64,000 bases of DNA from Paenibacillus sp. 19GGS1-52 (lineage in GTDB: Bacteria > Bacillota > Bacilli > Paenibacillales > Paenibacillaceae): contig NZ_CP059724.1 of the NCBI RefSeq assembly GCF_022369515.1, positions 1,302,001-1,366,000 on the forward strand. Direction: 5' to 3'. This document shows positions 50,786 through 58,964 of this stretch, in pieces. The translations under genes and the position numbers were made by a program. How positions within the stretch are numbered: position 1 is the first letter of the stretch; every line of letters begins with the position of its first letter. A model generated the notes under the pieces. That model did no database searches, had not been told where the DNA came from, and saw nothing but the letters and a program-made list of their open reading frames with translations.

Positions 50786-51892
50786 TTATTCGTAAACCTT
50801 AATCTCGTTGTAGAACGTATCACGTTCAACGGGAATCCGCCCTGCACCTTTTACCAGCCAGATTAGCTCGTCCCGGGTCAGACCTTCCGGTGTCAATGCT
50901 CCTGCAGCGTGGCTAATGCGTTCTTTCAGAATCGTACCATGCACATCAGAGGCTCCAAAGCTGAGCGCAACTTGGGTTAGCTGAGCGCCGATATTAATGA
51001 AGTAAGCTTTAATATGATCGAAATTATCCAGCATTAGTCGGCTGACAGCAATCGTCTTAAGATCCTCATACGCGGAGTTACGGCGCATAATCCCTGCATT
51101 CTTATTCTTCGGTTGCATCGATAAGGGAATGAATACCATGAAACCATTGGTTTCGTCCTGCAGGTCGCGAATTTGCAACATATGTTTAATGCGGTCTTCG
51201 CGCGACTCAATAGAGCCATATAACATCGTTGTATGGGTCTTCATACCAAGCTTATGTGCGGTCCGGTGGACCTCAAGATATTCTTCGACATTTGCTTTAT
51301 CTACACGCATTTTTTTGCGATATTGGTCGGACAAAATTTCTGCACCGCCGCCGGTAAGTGTCTTGAGCCCTGCTGCACGCAGCTGTTCCAGCACTTCGGT
51401 AATGCTCAGTCCGCTAATCCGGGTGAAAAAGTCAATTTCAGCCGCTGTATATGCCTTTAAAGTAACCTCAGGAAAACGTTCATTCAGAGCTTTTAAAGAA
51501 TCAACGTAGTACTGAAAGGGTACCTTATCATTATGTCCACCCACGATGTGGAACTCGCGTACTCCCGGATGAATATGTTGTTCGACGTATTTCACCATTT
51601 CCTGACCAGATAGTGTATATGCGCCTTCTTCACCGTCATCTTTGCGGAAATTGCAGAATGCGCAATAGGATTCGCAGACATTGGTGAAATATAGACTCAT
51701 GTTTTCGATAAAATATACCTTATTCCCGTTCTTTCGCAGATTGACCTCGTTTGCTAACTGGCCAACCGTAAGCAGATCATTGCTTTCATATAAATAAACG
51801 CCATCTTCCAAGTTTAATCTTTCACCGCCGCGAACCTTTTCAATAATGTTCGCCATGCGGGCATCCGTGTGTGGTGTGATAAGAGTAGACAT
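50786..51892 (-). CDS. mqnE: Aminofutalosine synthase
   Basis: 368 residues, full length. Radical-SAM enzyme joining 3-(1-carboxyvinyloxy)benzoate and SAM-derived adenosine in futalosine-route menaquinone synthesis. The cluster motif is CESYCAFC (C73, C77, C80). FHIVGGHNDKVPFQYYVDS, LTGGGAEI and ASDVHGTILKE are typical of the MqnE/MqnC/CofH group. MqnC is the alternative, but the sequence fits MqnE better. RBS AGGAGGAAA before the ATG. Confidence 0.92.
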   Translation of the reverse strand: MSTLITPHTDARMANIIEKVRGGERLNLEDGVYLYESNDLLTVGQLANEVNLRKNGNKVYFIENMSLYFTNVCESYCAFCNFRKDDGEEGAYTLSGQEMVKYVEQHIHPGVREFHIVGGHNDKVPFQYYVDSLKALNERFPEVTLKAYTAAEIDFFTRISGLSITEVLEQLRAAGLKTLTGGGAEILSDQYRKKMRVDKANVEEYLEVHRTAHKLGMKTHTTMLYGSIESREDRIKHMLQIRDLQDETNGFMVFIPLSMQPKNKNAGIMRRNSAYEDLKTIAVSRLMLDNFDHIKAYFINIGAQLTQVALSFGASDVHGTILKERISHAAGALTPEGLTRDELIWLVKGAGRIPVERDTFYNEIKVYE

Positions 51893-52041
51893 ATAATTTC
51901 CTCCTGAATGTATTAAGTGACAAAATTCCGAATTTTTATTGCCTGTGCTTTCCTATTATAAACCTCTCTCAGAGGGGGAGCAACCGCTTGAGATCAATCG
52001 TGTATTCAGGAATAAATGACCCATAAGGGAGTAGGTATAAC

Positions 52042-52070
52042 TTGAGGGAGAAGAGATAGTGGAGTATACT
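52042..52070 (+). promoter_or_regulatory. Promoter of yutM
   Basis: TTGAGG, 17 bp, TATACT, giving a leader of about 95 nt. Confidence 0.5.
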
Positions 52071-52172
52071 TAATTTTATCTATAGAAATAACATTGATGC
52101 AAAATTAAACTAGTCCCCTGACTACCAATGGAGGACAATAGATAGTCAACACACTTTTAGGAGGTTATGATC

Positions 52173-52532
52173 ATGATTAATATCAGCGAAACAGCGGCAG
52201 GACAACTGAAGACGATGCTGGCTGAACAAGAAGTGCCGAACATGTTCCTCCGCCTTGGAGTGACGCCTGGTGGCTGTAGTGGGTTCTCGTATGCCATGGG
52301 CTTCGATGATAATGAAAGCGATCAGGACGTCTACATGGACGTTGAAGGCTTGAAGGTTGTAGTGGAGAAAGAGAATATTCAATACCTTGATGGTCTTGAA
52401 ATCGACTTCGAGGAATCCGGCATGACTGGCGGCTTCACCATAAACAATCCGAACGCGTCTGCAACATGCGGCTGTGGTTCAAGCTTCAGAACGGCTACGG
52501 CTGCGGGCAAGCCGAATGAGGAGCCTTGTTAA
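52173..52532 (+). CDS. yutM: A-type Fe-S cluster carrier (IscA/ErpA-like)
   Basis: 119 residues from the ATG at 52173 (AGGAGG 8 nt upstream; the ATG at 52167 is too close). The three cluster cysteines are C35 (GGCSGFSY), C99 and C101 (ATCGCGSSF). Delivers Fe-S clusters to apo-enzymes such as LipA and MqnE. A terminator follows. Confidence 0.95.
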   Translation: MINISETAAGQLKTMLAEQEVPNMFLRLGVTPGGCSGFSYAMGFDDNESDQDVYMDVEGLKVVVEKENIQYLDGLEIDFEESGMTGGFTINNPNASATCGCGSSFRTATAAGKPNEEPC

Positions 52533-52561
52533 ACAATTGATGCTTTAAATTTACAAATTCT

Positions 52562-52605
52562 CTCCCGAAGGTGTATGAACCTATACACTGTTCGGGAGTT
52601 TTTTT
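52562..52605 (+). terminator. Terminator of yutM
   Basis: CTCCCGAA...TTCGGGAG with an inner GTGTATag/ctATACAC stem and seven T. Confidence 0.85.
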
Positions 52606-52638
52606 ATGTTGAATGATTCGATTTGTAACCGCATACAG

Positions 52639-52848
52639 TTAAGCCGGAATAATAAACTTATAGTTAATCATGAACACGATCAAAGCTGCAGCTCCAAGGG
52701 AGAAGGCGATACAGCCTGTACCCAGCACCCTGCGGCGATCCTTAATGAACTTGAAGCCAAGGGCACAGACAAGTATAGTGGTTCCCGCTAATACAACAGA
52801 CATGCCCACCATGGCCACCCAATACAATACCTCGAAAAATTGTGCCAA
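52639..52848 (-). CDS. Small membrane protein
   Basis: 69 residues from the TTG at 52848, with GAGGG 6 nt upstream; the longer ATG frame reads through this RBS. Two hydrophobic helices (about 8-30 and 43-65) are separated by a basic loop (KFIKDRRR). No family recognised. In the 52849-53192 gap upstream I see no further gene. Confidence 0.6.
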   Translation of the reverse strand: MAQFFEVLYWVAMVGMSVVLAGTTILVCALGFKFIKDRRRVLGTGCIAFSLGAAALIVFMINYKFIIPA

Positions 52849-53192
52849 TGTGATCCCTCCCCAGCTGGATATAGTACGGAATATAAAAGTAGCAGTGACA
52901 AAGGTAATATACAATGATTTTGATAATTATTCTACAATAATGTGATAAATTCCTTTTTATCTATTCTCAGCAACTGTCGAATTCCCCCAGTAGAAGAATC
53001 AGCAAATTCTGCTCTAGCTGTTTATTATGCTGCAACTGCTGTCGATGAATCGGATTCGTCGGATTTTGGCGCCGAGTGAAAGGCCCTTTTTTGCTGTGAG
53101 CGCCTTCTTACACGGACAATCATACAAGAGGGCGGGACCTCTGCTGAGTAATCTATAAGGTAGGTTGCGAAAGCGAAAGGAGAGGGAGGACG

Positions 53193-53855
53193 ATGGCAGG
53201 AAGACAACTGGCCAGCAAGTGGCTGAAAACCGAAGCGCTGCTTAGCGATGCACGGGTTGCCGGTTACATTCCGAGAACGAGGGAATATAGTGCTGCAGGA
53301 TTGCTGGCGATGCTGGGGAGATATGGGAACGTCGTGATTAAACCCATAGTAGGCGGTGGGGGTTATGGCGTCATTAAGGTATTCCGAAATCAGCGCGGTT
53401 ATGGCTTTACGTATATGGACAGAACCCGTGTGTATGCTGATTTCGGGTCGATGAGACATGCTCTGGATAGGGTCAAAGTAAGACGTAAATATTTAATCCA
53501 GCAGGGTATTTCCTTAGCACGTATTGCAGGGCGTCCGATCGATTACCGCGTCAAAGTTGTTAAGAATGGAGAGGTTTGGGAGTTTCGTTCCATGGTCGGA
53601 AGGCTTGCCCGGCCGGGTCTGTTTGTTACTAACTTATGTAAAGGTGGCACCATGCTCAGTTGCCGTAAGGGTCTTGGGAAATCATTGCCCAGGATCAAAT
53701 CGTCAGCTAAGCAAGCGGAGATGCGGCGACTTACTCATGTATGCATAGAACTGCTGGAGCGACATTTTCCGGGAATAGGAGAACTGGGCTTTGATTATGC
53801 AGTAGATCATTCAGGAAAGATATGGATTTTGGAAGTGAATACAAGACCTCAATAA
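53193..53855 (+). CDS. YheC/YheD-type ATP-grasp spore-coat-associated protein
   Basis: 220 residues. The ATP-grasp fold is indicated by NVVIKPIVGGGGYGVIKV (nucleotide-binding loop), RPIDYRVKVVKNGEVWEF and IGELGFDYAVDHSGKIWILE followed by VNTRPQ (metal ligands). It matches the endospore coat-associated YheC/D family but lacks their usual N-terminal domain, so it is a short form. Substrate unknown. RBS AAAGGAGAGGGAGG. Confidence 0.83.
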   Translation: MAGRQLASKWLKTEALLSDARVAGYIPRTREYSAAGLLAMLGRYGNVVIKPIVGGGGYGVIKVFRNQRGYGFTYMDRTRVYADFGSMRHALDRVKVRRKYLIQQGISLARIAGRPIDYRVKVVKNGEVWEFRSMVGRLARPGLFVTNLCKGGTMLSCRKGLGKSLPRIKSSAKQAEMRRLTHVCIELLERHFPGIGELGFDYAVDHSGKIWILEVNTRPQ

Positions 53856-53991
53856 TTAAACAATTTTTAAGAATTGACGATAATAGAGTAGTAGGCTAAA
53901 ATAGCGTTTAGTGTGCTCCTTAATGGTAATAAATTCCTGAGAATATGACAAAATGCAAAATTTTTTTGCTAAATATTAGGTGGTATTATCC

Positions 53992-54091
53992 TGTGTATAA
54001 CTATTATCCCCAATTTCCACTGCGTGGTTATAGCCTGCGTATCCCTTACGCACATCTTATACACAGGATCTCCACATGCACTTGTGGATAC
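53992..54091. promoter_or_regulatory. Cluster of DnaA boxes upstream of sda
   Basis: Two exact TTATNCACA boxes: TTATACACA on the minus strand at 53992-54000 and on the plus strand at 54057-54065. Three have one mismatch: TTATCCCCA at 54004-54012, TTACGCACA at 54046-54054, and GTATCCACA on the minus strand at 54083-54091. The last ends 9 bp before the sda -35 box. In B. subtilis DnaA activates sda through such boxes. No other feature is seen in 53856-54167. Confidence 0.85.
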
Positions 54092-54100
54092 AGAGAACAC

Positions 54101-54129
54101 TTGTTCGAAAAATGATAGTTTGCTATGAT
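54101..54129 (+). promoter_or_regulatory. Promoter of sda
   Basis: TTGTTC, 17 bp, TATGAT, directly downstream of the DnaA boxes. Confidence 0.65.
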
Positions 54130-54167
54130 AGATTCAGATCCGGAAAAAGGAAAGGTAGGTGGACGTT

Positions 54168-54311
54168 ATGGTTGAATTGTCTGATGAGATGCTGCTTGAT
54201 TCATACCAAAGAGCAATAGAGCTGCAACTAGAGCATGATTTCATTGCTCTTTTACTTGTGGAAATTCGCAAACGAAACTTACACTCTCCATTACATGCGG
54301 TCCTGCATTAA
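54168..54311 (+). CDS. sda: Sporulation histidine-kinase inhibitor Sda
   Basis: 47 codons, starting MVELSDEMLLDSYQRAIELQ and ending in a short variable tail. The pattern LSDE(M/L)LL(D)SY...A..L.L..DFI.LL..EI..R matches Sda, the two-helix hairpin that binds KinA and KinB and blocks the sporulation phosphorelay when replication is disturbed. RBS AGGTGGAC. The DnaA boxes and promoter upstream and the terminator downstream make a complete single-gene unit. Short enough to be missed by length cut-offs. Confidence 0.88.
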   Translation: MVELSDEMLLDSYQRAIELQLEHDFIALLLVEIRKRNLHSPLHAVLH

Positions 54312-54370
54312 GGCTCAAAGTAAAACTTTGCAGCAAGCTACATAAATTAAACCGCGAGCTACACCAAATA

Positions 54371-54420
54371 GGGTATCCGTATAGGTTGACGATAAATCAG
54401 CCTGTTTGGATACCCTTTTA
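54371..54420 (+). terminator. Terminator of sda
   Basis: GGGTATCC...GGATACCC with an inner AGG/CCT pairing, then TTTTA-TTTTT. Confidence 0.75.
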
Positions 54421-54452
54421 TTTTTCTATATTGTGGTAATACATCAGGAGAC

Positions 54453-55454
54453 TTAGAGCTTGAGGTTACTGCTGTGTCCTGGGGACAGCTTCGCTTCAGG
54501 ATCGATGTAGACTTTGGCGTTATTCACTGCAGTTGGAGCTTCTCCAAATCCTACAGCAATCAGCTTTAGTTTACCAGGGTAGGTAGTGATATCACCAGCT
54601 GCAAATATTCCAGGAATACTCGATTCCATCCGGGAATCAACCACAATGGAATTGATATCAATCTCCATGCCCCATTCAGCAATCGGACCTAGTGAAGACA
54701 CGAAACCAAAATTGATGATAACGCTATCTACTTCGATCTCCTGGGTTTCCTTGGTCTTGATATGCGACAAGGTAACTTTGGTAATGAATTCCTCACCATG
54801 CAACTCGGTAATCTCTGAAGGTGTGATTACATTGACCTTAGAGGCCATCAAGTTCTCTACACTATGCTCATGTGCGCGGAATTTATCCCGGCGATGAATT
54901 AGCGTTACTTGCTCAGCAATCGGTTCGAGCATCAACGCCCAGTCAACTGCGGAATCTCCGCCGCCGCTAATCAGTACTTTTTTATCTTTAAAGGCATTTA
55001 AATCGTTTATGAAATAATGCAGATTGGCTTTCTCAAAGTGCTTTGCTTCCGGCAGCTCCAAACGCCGGGGTTCAAAGGCGCCTACACCAGCGGTGATGAT
55101 GATTGCCTTGCTGTGATATTCCGCTTTATCGGTTGTAACGACAAAATGACGCTCGTCCCGTTTTTGGACGGAAACGACTTTCTCATCCAAGCGGATATCC
55201 GACTTGAACAGTTCCATTTGACGGGAAAGATTGTCAACCAGCTCTTGAGCGGTTATTTTTGGGAAACCTGCCACATCGTAAATATATTTTTCGGGATAAA
55301 GCGCGGCAAGCTGTCCGCCCAGTTGGGGCATACTTTCAATAAGTGTTACCGATGCCTGGCGCATTCCACCGTAAAATGCGGTAAACATGCCGGTCGGACC
55401 GCCGCCTATGATTAATAGGTCGCTAATAGGAACGCCGGGTTGCTCTAGTGTCAC
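54453..55454 (-). CDS. yumC: Ferredoxin/flavodoxin-NADP reductase, YumC type
   Basis: 333 residues. Thioredoxin-reductase-like flavoprotein without the CxxC pair. FAD fold [24 protein letters not shown] fold [18 protein letters not shown], and a C-terminal FAD motif [16 protein letters not shown]. Passes electrons between NADPH and ferredoxin or flavodoxin. GTG start behind GGAGGTG. Near yumB as in B. subtilis. Confidence 0.94.
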   Translation of the reverse strand: MTLEQPGVPISDLLIIGGGPTGMFTAFYGGMRQASVTLIESMPQLGGQLAALYPEKYIYDVAGFPKITAQELVDNLSRQMELFKSDIRLDEKVVSVQKRDERHFVVTTDKAEYHSKAIIITAGVGAFEPRRLELPEAKHFEKANLHYFINDLNAFKDKKVLISGGGDSAVDWALMLEPIAEQVTLIHRRDKFRAHEHSVENLMASKVNVITPSEITELHGEEFITKVTLSHIKTKETQEIEVDSVIINFGFVSSLGPIAEWGMEIDINSIVVDSRMESSIPGIFAAGDITTYPGKLKLIAVGFGEAPTAVNNAKVYIDPEAKLSPGHSSNLKL

Positions 55455-55588
55455 AGGATATTACACCTCCGAGTTGATAGTTTCAATTTGCCATACTTGT
55501 GTTACCTTCTCATTATAAACATAGTATCGGTGACCTGCAAAGGCTTTGAAGTTCCAGAAAAGTGTGACTTTTTTTTGTATTATTATAT

Positions 55589-55617
55589 TTGATTAAAATG
55601 AAACTAAGGTTTACAAT
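55589..55617 (+). promoter_or_regulatory. Promoter of yumB
   Basis: TTGATT, 17 bp, TACAAT, about 120 nt before the start codon. The leader holds two close copies of GATTCACAAAAA near 55684-55707. Confidence 0.5.
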
Positions 55618-55745
55618 GGATATGATTATTTTAGAAATCCTTTAAGTTTAATTGGAAATTCATCCAAACTTAAGTGTATAAATTCACAAAAAGATTCACA
55701 AAAAATAACACATAGACAGATTCGCCTGTTGGAAGGAGCCGGAAC

Positions 55746-56939
55746 ATGAGCAGTATTCCCAAAATCGTAATCCTAGGAGCGGGGTACGGAGGTATTTTGA
55801 CCGCCCAGAGGTTACAAAAAGCTTTAAATTATAATGAGGCAGATGTGACACTGGTGAACCGCCATGAGTACCATTACTTTACAACCCACCTGCATATGCC
55901 AGCTGCGGGAACAGACAGTATTGAGCATACGCGGGTATCTATTTCTAAATTGATTGATGAATTCAAAATTGATCTCGTTAAATCATCTGTACAGGAAATT
56001 CGAACTCAGCAAAAGAAGGTTATTCTGGAGGACGGAACGCTTTCCTATGATTACCTTGTTATCGCTCTGGGCGGTGAACCCGAAACGTTTGGTATTCCAG
56101 GACTGGATAAATATGCACTGACGATTCGCAGCATCAATTCTGTGCGCCTGATTCGTGAGCATATTGAGTATCAATTCGCCAAGTATAAGAATGAGAATAA
56201 TGCACAGGAGCACATCAATTTTGTAGTTGGCGGCGCCGGGTTTAGCGGGATTGAATTTGTAGCTGAATTGGCTGATCGTATCCCGGGCTTGTGTAAAGAA
56301 TATGATGTTGATCCAAGTATGGTTAATATTTATAATATTGAAGCTGCTCCTACAGCACTGCCGGGCTTTGCTCCTGAACTAGTCGAGCATGCGATGACTG
56401 TCCTTACGAAGAAAGGTGTTACCTTTAAGATTGGCGTCGCTATTAAGGAATGTTTGCCAAACGGGGTTATCCTCGCAACCGGTGAAGAAATCAAGGCATC
56501 CACCATTGTCTGGACTGGCGGTATTCGCGGCAATCATCTGATTGAGGCAGCAGGCTTTGAAGCAATGCGCGGACGGGTGAAGGTGGATGAATATCTACGT
56601 GCACCAGGACATGAGAACATCTTCATTATTGGCGATGGCTCTCTGATGATTAATCCTGAAGGACGTCCTTATCCGCCGACTGCTCAAATTGCCATGCAGC
56701 AGGGAGAATGTTGTGCACATAATCTCGTGGCTTCTATACGCAGCCAGCAGCCGAAGAAATTCGCCTTCAGCAACAAAGGAACAGTAGCTTCCCTCGGCAA
56801 GGGACAAGGTATTGCTGTAGTAGGAGACAAGACATACAAAGGCTGGAAAGCGGCACAATTAAAAAAAGTAGTTGATATGCGTTACCTGCTTATTATCGGG
56901 GGCATTCCACTAGTGCTCAAAAAAGGTAGATTCCTATAG
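55746..56939 (+). CDS. yumB: NDH-2-type NADH dehydrogenase-like flavoprotein (YumB)
   Basis: 397 residues. FAD fold KIVILGAGYGGILTAQRL, NADH fold INFVVGGAGFSGIEFVAELA, WTGGIRG, and ENIFIIGDGSLMINPEGRPY with AQIAMQQGE for FAD and quinone-side binding. The C-terminal amphipathic segment (about 375-397) could anchor it to the membrane. A menaquinone-reducing NADH dehydrogenase is likely. The next gene begins one base after its stop. Confidence 0.9.
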   Translation: MSSIPKIVILGAGYGGILTAQRLQKALNYNEADVTLVNRHEYHYFTTHLHMPAAGTDSIEHTRVSISKLIDEFKIDLVKSSVQEIRTQQKKVILEDGTLSYDYLVIALGGEPETFGIPGLDKYALTIRSINSVRLIREHIEYQFAKYKNENNAQEHINFVVGGAGFSGIEFVAELADRIPGLCKEYDVDPSMVNIYNIEAAPTALPGFAPELVEHAMTVLTKKGVTFKIGVAIKECLPNGVILATGEEIKASTIVWTGGIRGNHLIEAAGFEAMRGRVKVDEYLRAPGHENIFIIGDGSLMINPEGRPYPPTAQIAMQQGECCAHNLVASIRSQQPKKFAFSNKGTVASLGKGQGIAVVGDKTYKGWKAAQLKKVVDMRYLLIIGGIPLVLKKGRFL

Positions 56940-56940
56940 G

Positions 56941-57222
56941 ATGCGCCATTGCAGCGTTCAAGTACGGGGACTCCTGACACGTGAAGAGTTGGACCGTTAT
57001 AACAGTCTTATAGAGGTGGGTTCCTTTCTGGAGGATCAGAGCCAGTACGATTTGGCCTACATCATCCAGAAGGAAATTGATCTGCTAATTCTTCCGGCAA
57101 TAGAACGGCTCAAAGATAAAGGTCGCGCACGTGACCGGGCTACGGCCGAATATCTGAAAAGTCTGCAGGAGGATAACGATAGCGAGGATGAAGAGGATGA
57201 AGAAGGTCCTTCGTCGGTATGA
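56941..57222 (+). CDS. Small acidic-tailed protein of unknown function
   Basis: 93 residues: a helical core (LLTREELDRYNSLIEVGSFL, AYIIQKEIDLLILPAIERL) and a very acidic tail (DNDSEDEEDEEG). Coupled to yumB with a 1-bp gap; AAAAAAGG inside the yumB end may serve as RBS. Family not recognised. It may act with YumB. Confidence 0.7.
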   Translation: MRHCSVQVRGLLTREELDRYNSLIEVGSFLEDQSQYDLAYIIQKEIDLLILPAIERLKDKGRARDRATAEYLKSLQEDNDSEDEEDEEGPSSV

Positions 57223-57258
57223 AGCAGGATCAAACAGAAATTTCCAAGAAGAAACACA

Positions 57259-57300
57259 AAAGGGTGTGCCTCTGCAAAACAATGGAGGCGCACCCTTTTT
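57259..57300 (+). terminator. Terminator of the yumB operon
   Basis: AAGGGTGTGCCTC / GAGGCGCACCCTT with one G-U or mismatch position, then T5. Confidence 0.8.
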
Positions 57301-57318
57301 GTATTGTATATTGTGTAA

Positions 57319-58071
57319 TTATAGCTTGAGCATTTCTTCGAAGGTCTCTGGTGTAAGCAGATTACCAACATAAAAGGAACCAAATTCTCCATAGCGGGCG
57401 GTGACTTCATCAAAGCGCATTTCGTAGATCAGCTTCTTAAATTGAAGTGCATCCTCAGCGAATAAGGTGACGCCCCATTCCCAATCATCAAAACCGACAG
57501 AGCCGGTAATGATCTGTTTCACTTTACCAGCGTAGCTGCGCCCAATCAATCCGTGCGAATGCATGAGCTCCCGGCGTTTATCCATCTCCAGCATATACCA
57601 GTTGTCGGCGAGATCGCGTTTCTTGCTCATGGGATAGAAGCAGAAATGCTTGGCTTTTGGCAAAATAGGCTTCAGGCGCGAGATTACATGTGGATTCAAC
57701 ATGGGATCACTTCCGTCGCCTCCGCCTGCAGCATAGTTGCTTAGTTCAACAATGCTGACATAGGAATAAGCTTTGGTCGTATATTGGGCAAAGGCGATTT
57801 TATTGAAGGCAGTCTCCAGTTGATTCAGCTCTTCCAGACTTTCACGCAAATGCATCAGCACGAAATCGGCTTTCTGGCCGACAATGGCATAAACTGTGGA
57901 GCTTCCAGTATTAGAGGCTTCAACAGCGTCCCATTCATGTATAAAAGCATGTAACTCTTCCAGAGCTACGGCGCGTTCCTCATCATCTGCAGCCGTCCAG
58001 GCGGTCCAGTTCAGCGAGCGAAAGTCATGTAGTGCGTACCAGCCTTCCAGTGTCAAAGCGGCTTCGTTCAT
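57319..58071 (-). CDS. hemQ: Coproheme decarboxylase (HemQ/ChdC)
   Basis: 250 residues, typical of the Firmicute clade. Makes haem b from coproheme in the last step of the coproporphyrin-dependent pathway. The catalytic tyrosine is Tyr146 (CFYPMSKKR), and the proximal histidine lies in [20 protein letters not shown] (His173 most likely). RBS AAGGAGTGAG. Its leader contains three tandem 67-bp R3 units ending right at the ribosome-binding site. Confidence 0.96.
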   Translation of the reverse strand: MNEAALTLEGWYALHDFRSLNWTAWTAADDEERAVALEELHAFIHEWDAVEASNTGSSTVYAIVGQKADFVLMHLRESLEELNQLETAFNKIAFAQYTTKAYSYVSIVELSNYAAGGGDGSDPMLNPHVISRLKPILPKAKHFCFYPMSKKRDLADNWYMLEMDKRRELMHSHGLIGRSYAGKVKQIITGSVGFDDWEWGVTLFAEDALQFKKLIYEMRFDEVTARYGEFGSFYVGNLLTPETFEEMLKL

Positions 58072-58078
58072 TATCTCA

Positions 58079-58288
58079 CTCCTTAAAAGTTTTACGAAGC
58101 ATAAGCTCCGTTAGATTCCACAACACGTAAAACTTGCTTCGAAAGCATATGCTTAGTTTTACGAAGCATAAGCTCCGTTAGATTCCACAACACGTAAAAC
58201 TTGCTTCGAAAGCATATGCTTAGTTTTACGAAGCATAAGCTCCGTTAGATTCTACAACACGTAAAACTTGCTTCGAAAGTATACGCTG
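58079..58288 (-). repeat. R3 tandem array in the hemQ leader (3 x 67 bp)
   Basis: Units start at 58088, 58155 and 58222, and are nearly identical (a few substitutions in the third). Each holds inverted pieces GTTTTAC/GTAAAAC and CGAAGCATAAGC / GCTTCGAAAGCATATGC. On the coding strand the unit nearest the gene ends GCTTCGTAAAACTT before AAGGAG. The rest of the 58289-58480 gap holds nothing I can name. Confidence 0.85.
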
Positions 58289-58480
58289 TATGTATGATCC
58301 ATTTGATCTATTTGCATTGTAGCGCATGCAACCTGCCAAGAGCAAACGAAGAGACTGTAATTCAAAGCGTCTGCGCTGCGAACAGTAATAAGTTCATTGC
58401 TTCGTTACATTTTTTCTAGTAAACTTACTAATATCTGTTGATAGATGTGCGGTTCTTTATAGAGAGGGGTGAAGAAGCAG

Positions 58481-58777
58481 GTGGGATTTATTCCTGTATT
58501 TGTTCTTGCCGTGTTGTTCTTTGTGATGATGTTCGGTATTGGCTTTATCCTTAACATGTTAATGAAGACTACCTGGTTTCCCGCTTATCTGTTTGTGATT
58601 GTTATTTTACCGGTCGTGGTCTATTCCATCTGGGACAGAAATGCTATGACGCTCTGGGAACATCTCTCTACCTTCCACGTGGTTGACTATCTGACAGGTA
58701 TTGCCGGACTCATCGGTGCGTTGCTCAGCGGCTGGACGATCCAGAAGTTGCGTATTGGCGGCTATAAGATGTTTTAA
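58481..58777 (+). CDS. YuiB-like membrane protein
   Basis: 98 residues from the GTG at 58481 (GAGGGG about 11 nt upstream; the GTG at 58469 overlaps the RBS). Three hydrophobic helices; VMMFGIGFILNMLMKTTWFP is the YuiB-like segment. Function unknown. A terminator follows. Confidence 0.7.
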   Translation: MGFIPVFVLAVLFFVMMFGIGFILNMLMKTTWFPAYLFVIVILPVVVYSIWDRNAMTLWEHLSTFHVVDYLTGIAGLIGALLSGWTIQKLRIGGYKMF

Positions 58778-58799
58778 TCCATAAGTTGTGAATTAAGGC

Positions 58800-58829
58800 G
58801 GCTCCCGTAACTGCGTGAGCTGTTTTTTT
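58800..58829 (+). terminator. Terminator of the YuiB-like gene
   Basis: GGCTCcCG / CGtGAGCT stem followed by seven T. Confidence 0.6.
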
Positions 58830-58964
58830 ATGATCATAAAGAATTCTTATCCTACTGCGAAAAGAGTCGAATTTGGACCTTTTTTTACATTTCGGGCTGT
58901 GTTTTTTGTGATAGAATAGAAATCTATATGAATTCGTCAAGACAAAGGGGGAGTTATCAAGCAG

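Noticed and set aside
53025..53459. 144-codon minus-strand frame across the start of the ATP-grasp gene
   Set aside because: It overlaps the strongly supported plus-strand gene with its good RBS; low-complexity translation with no domain.
53992..54091. DnaA-box cluster as a replication origin
   Set aside because: No AT-rich unwinding region with DnaA-trio pattern, and no dnaA, dnaN or rpmH nearby. The position before the sda promoter fits regulation better.
58088..58288. Possible CRISPR array (three regular units before hemQ)
   Set aside because: The whole 67-bp unit is repeated with no variable spacers, only three units are present, and no cas genes are nearby. It is a tandem repeat.
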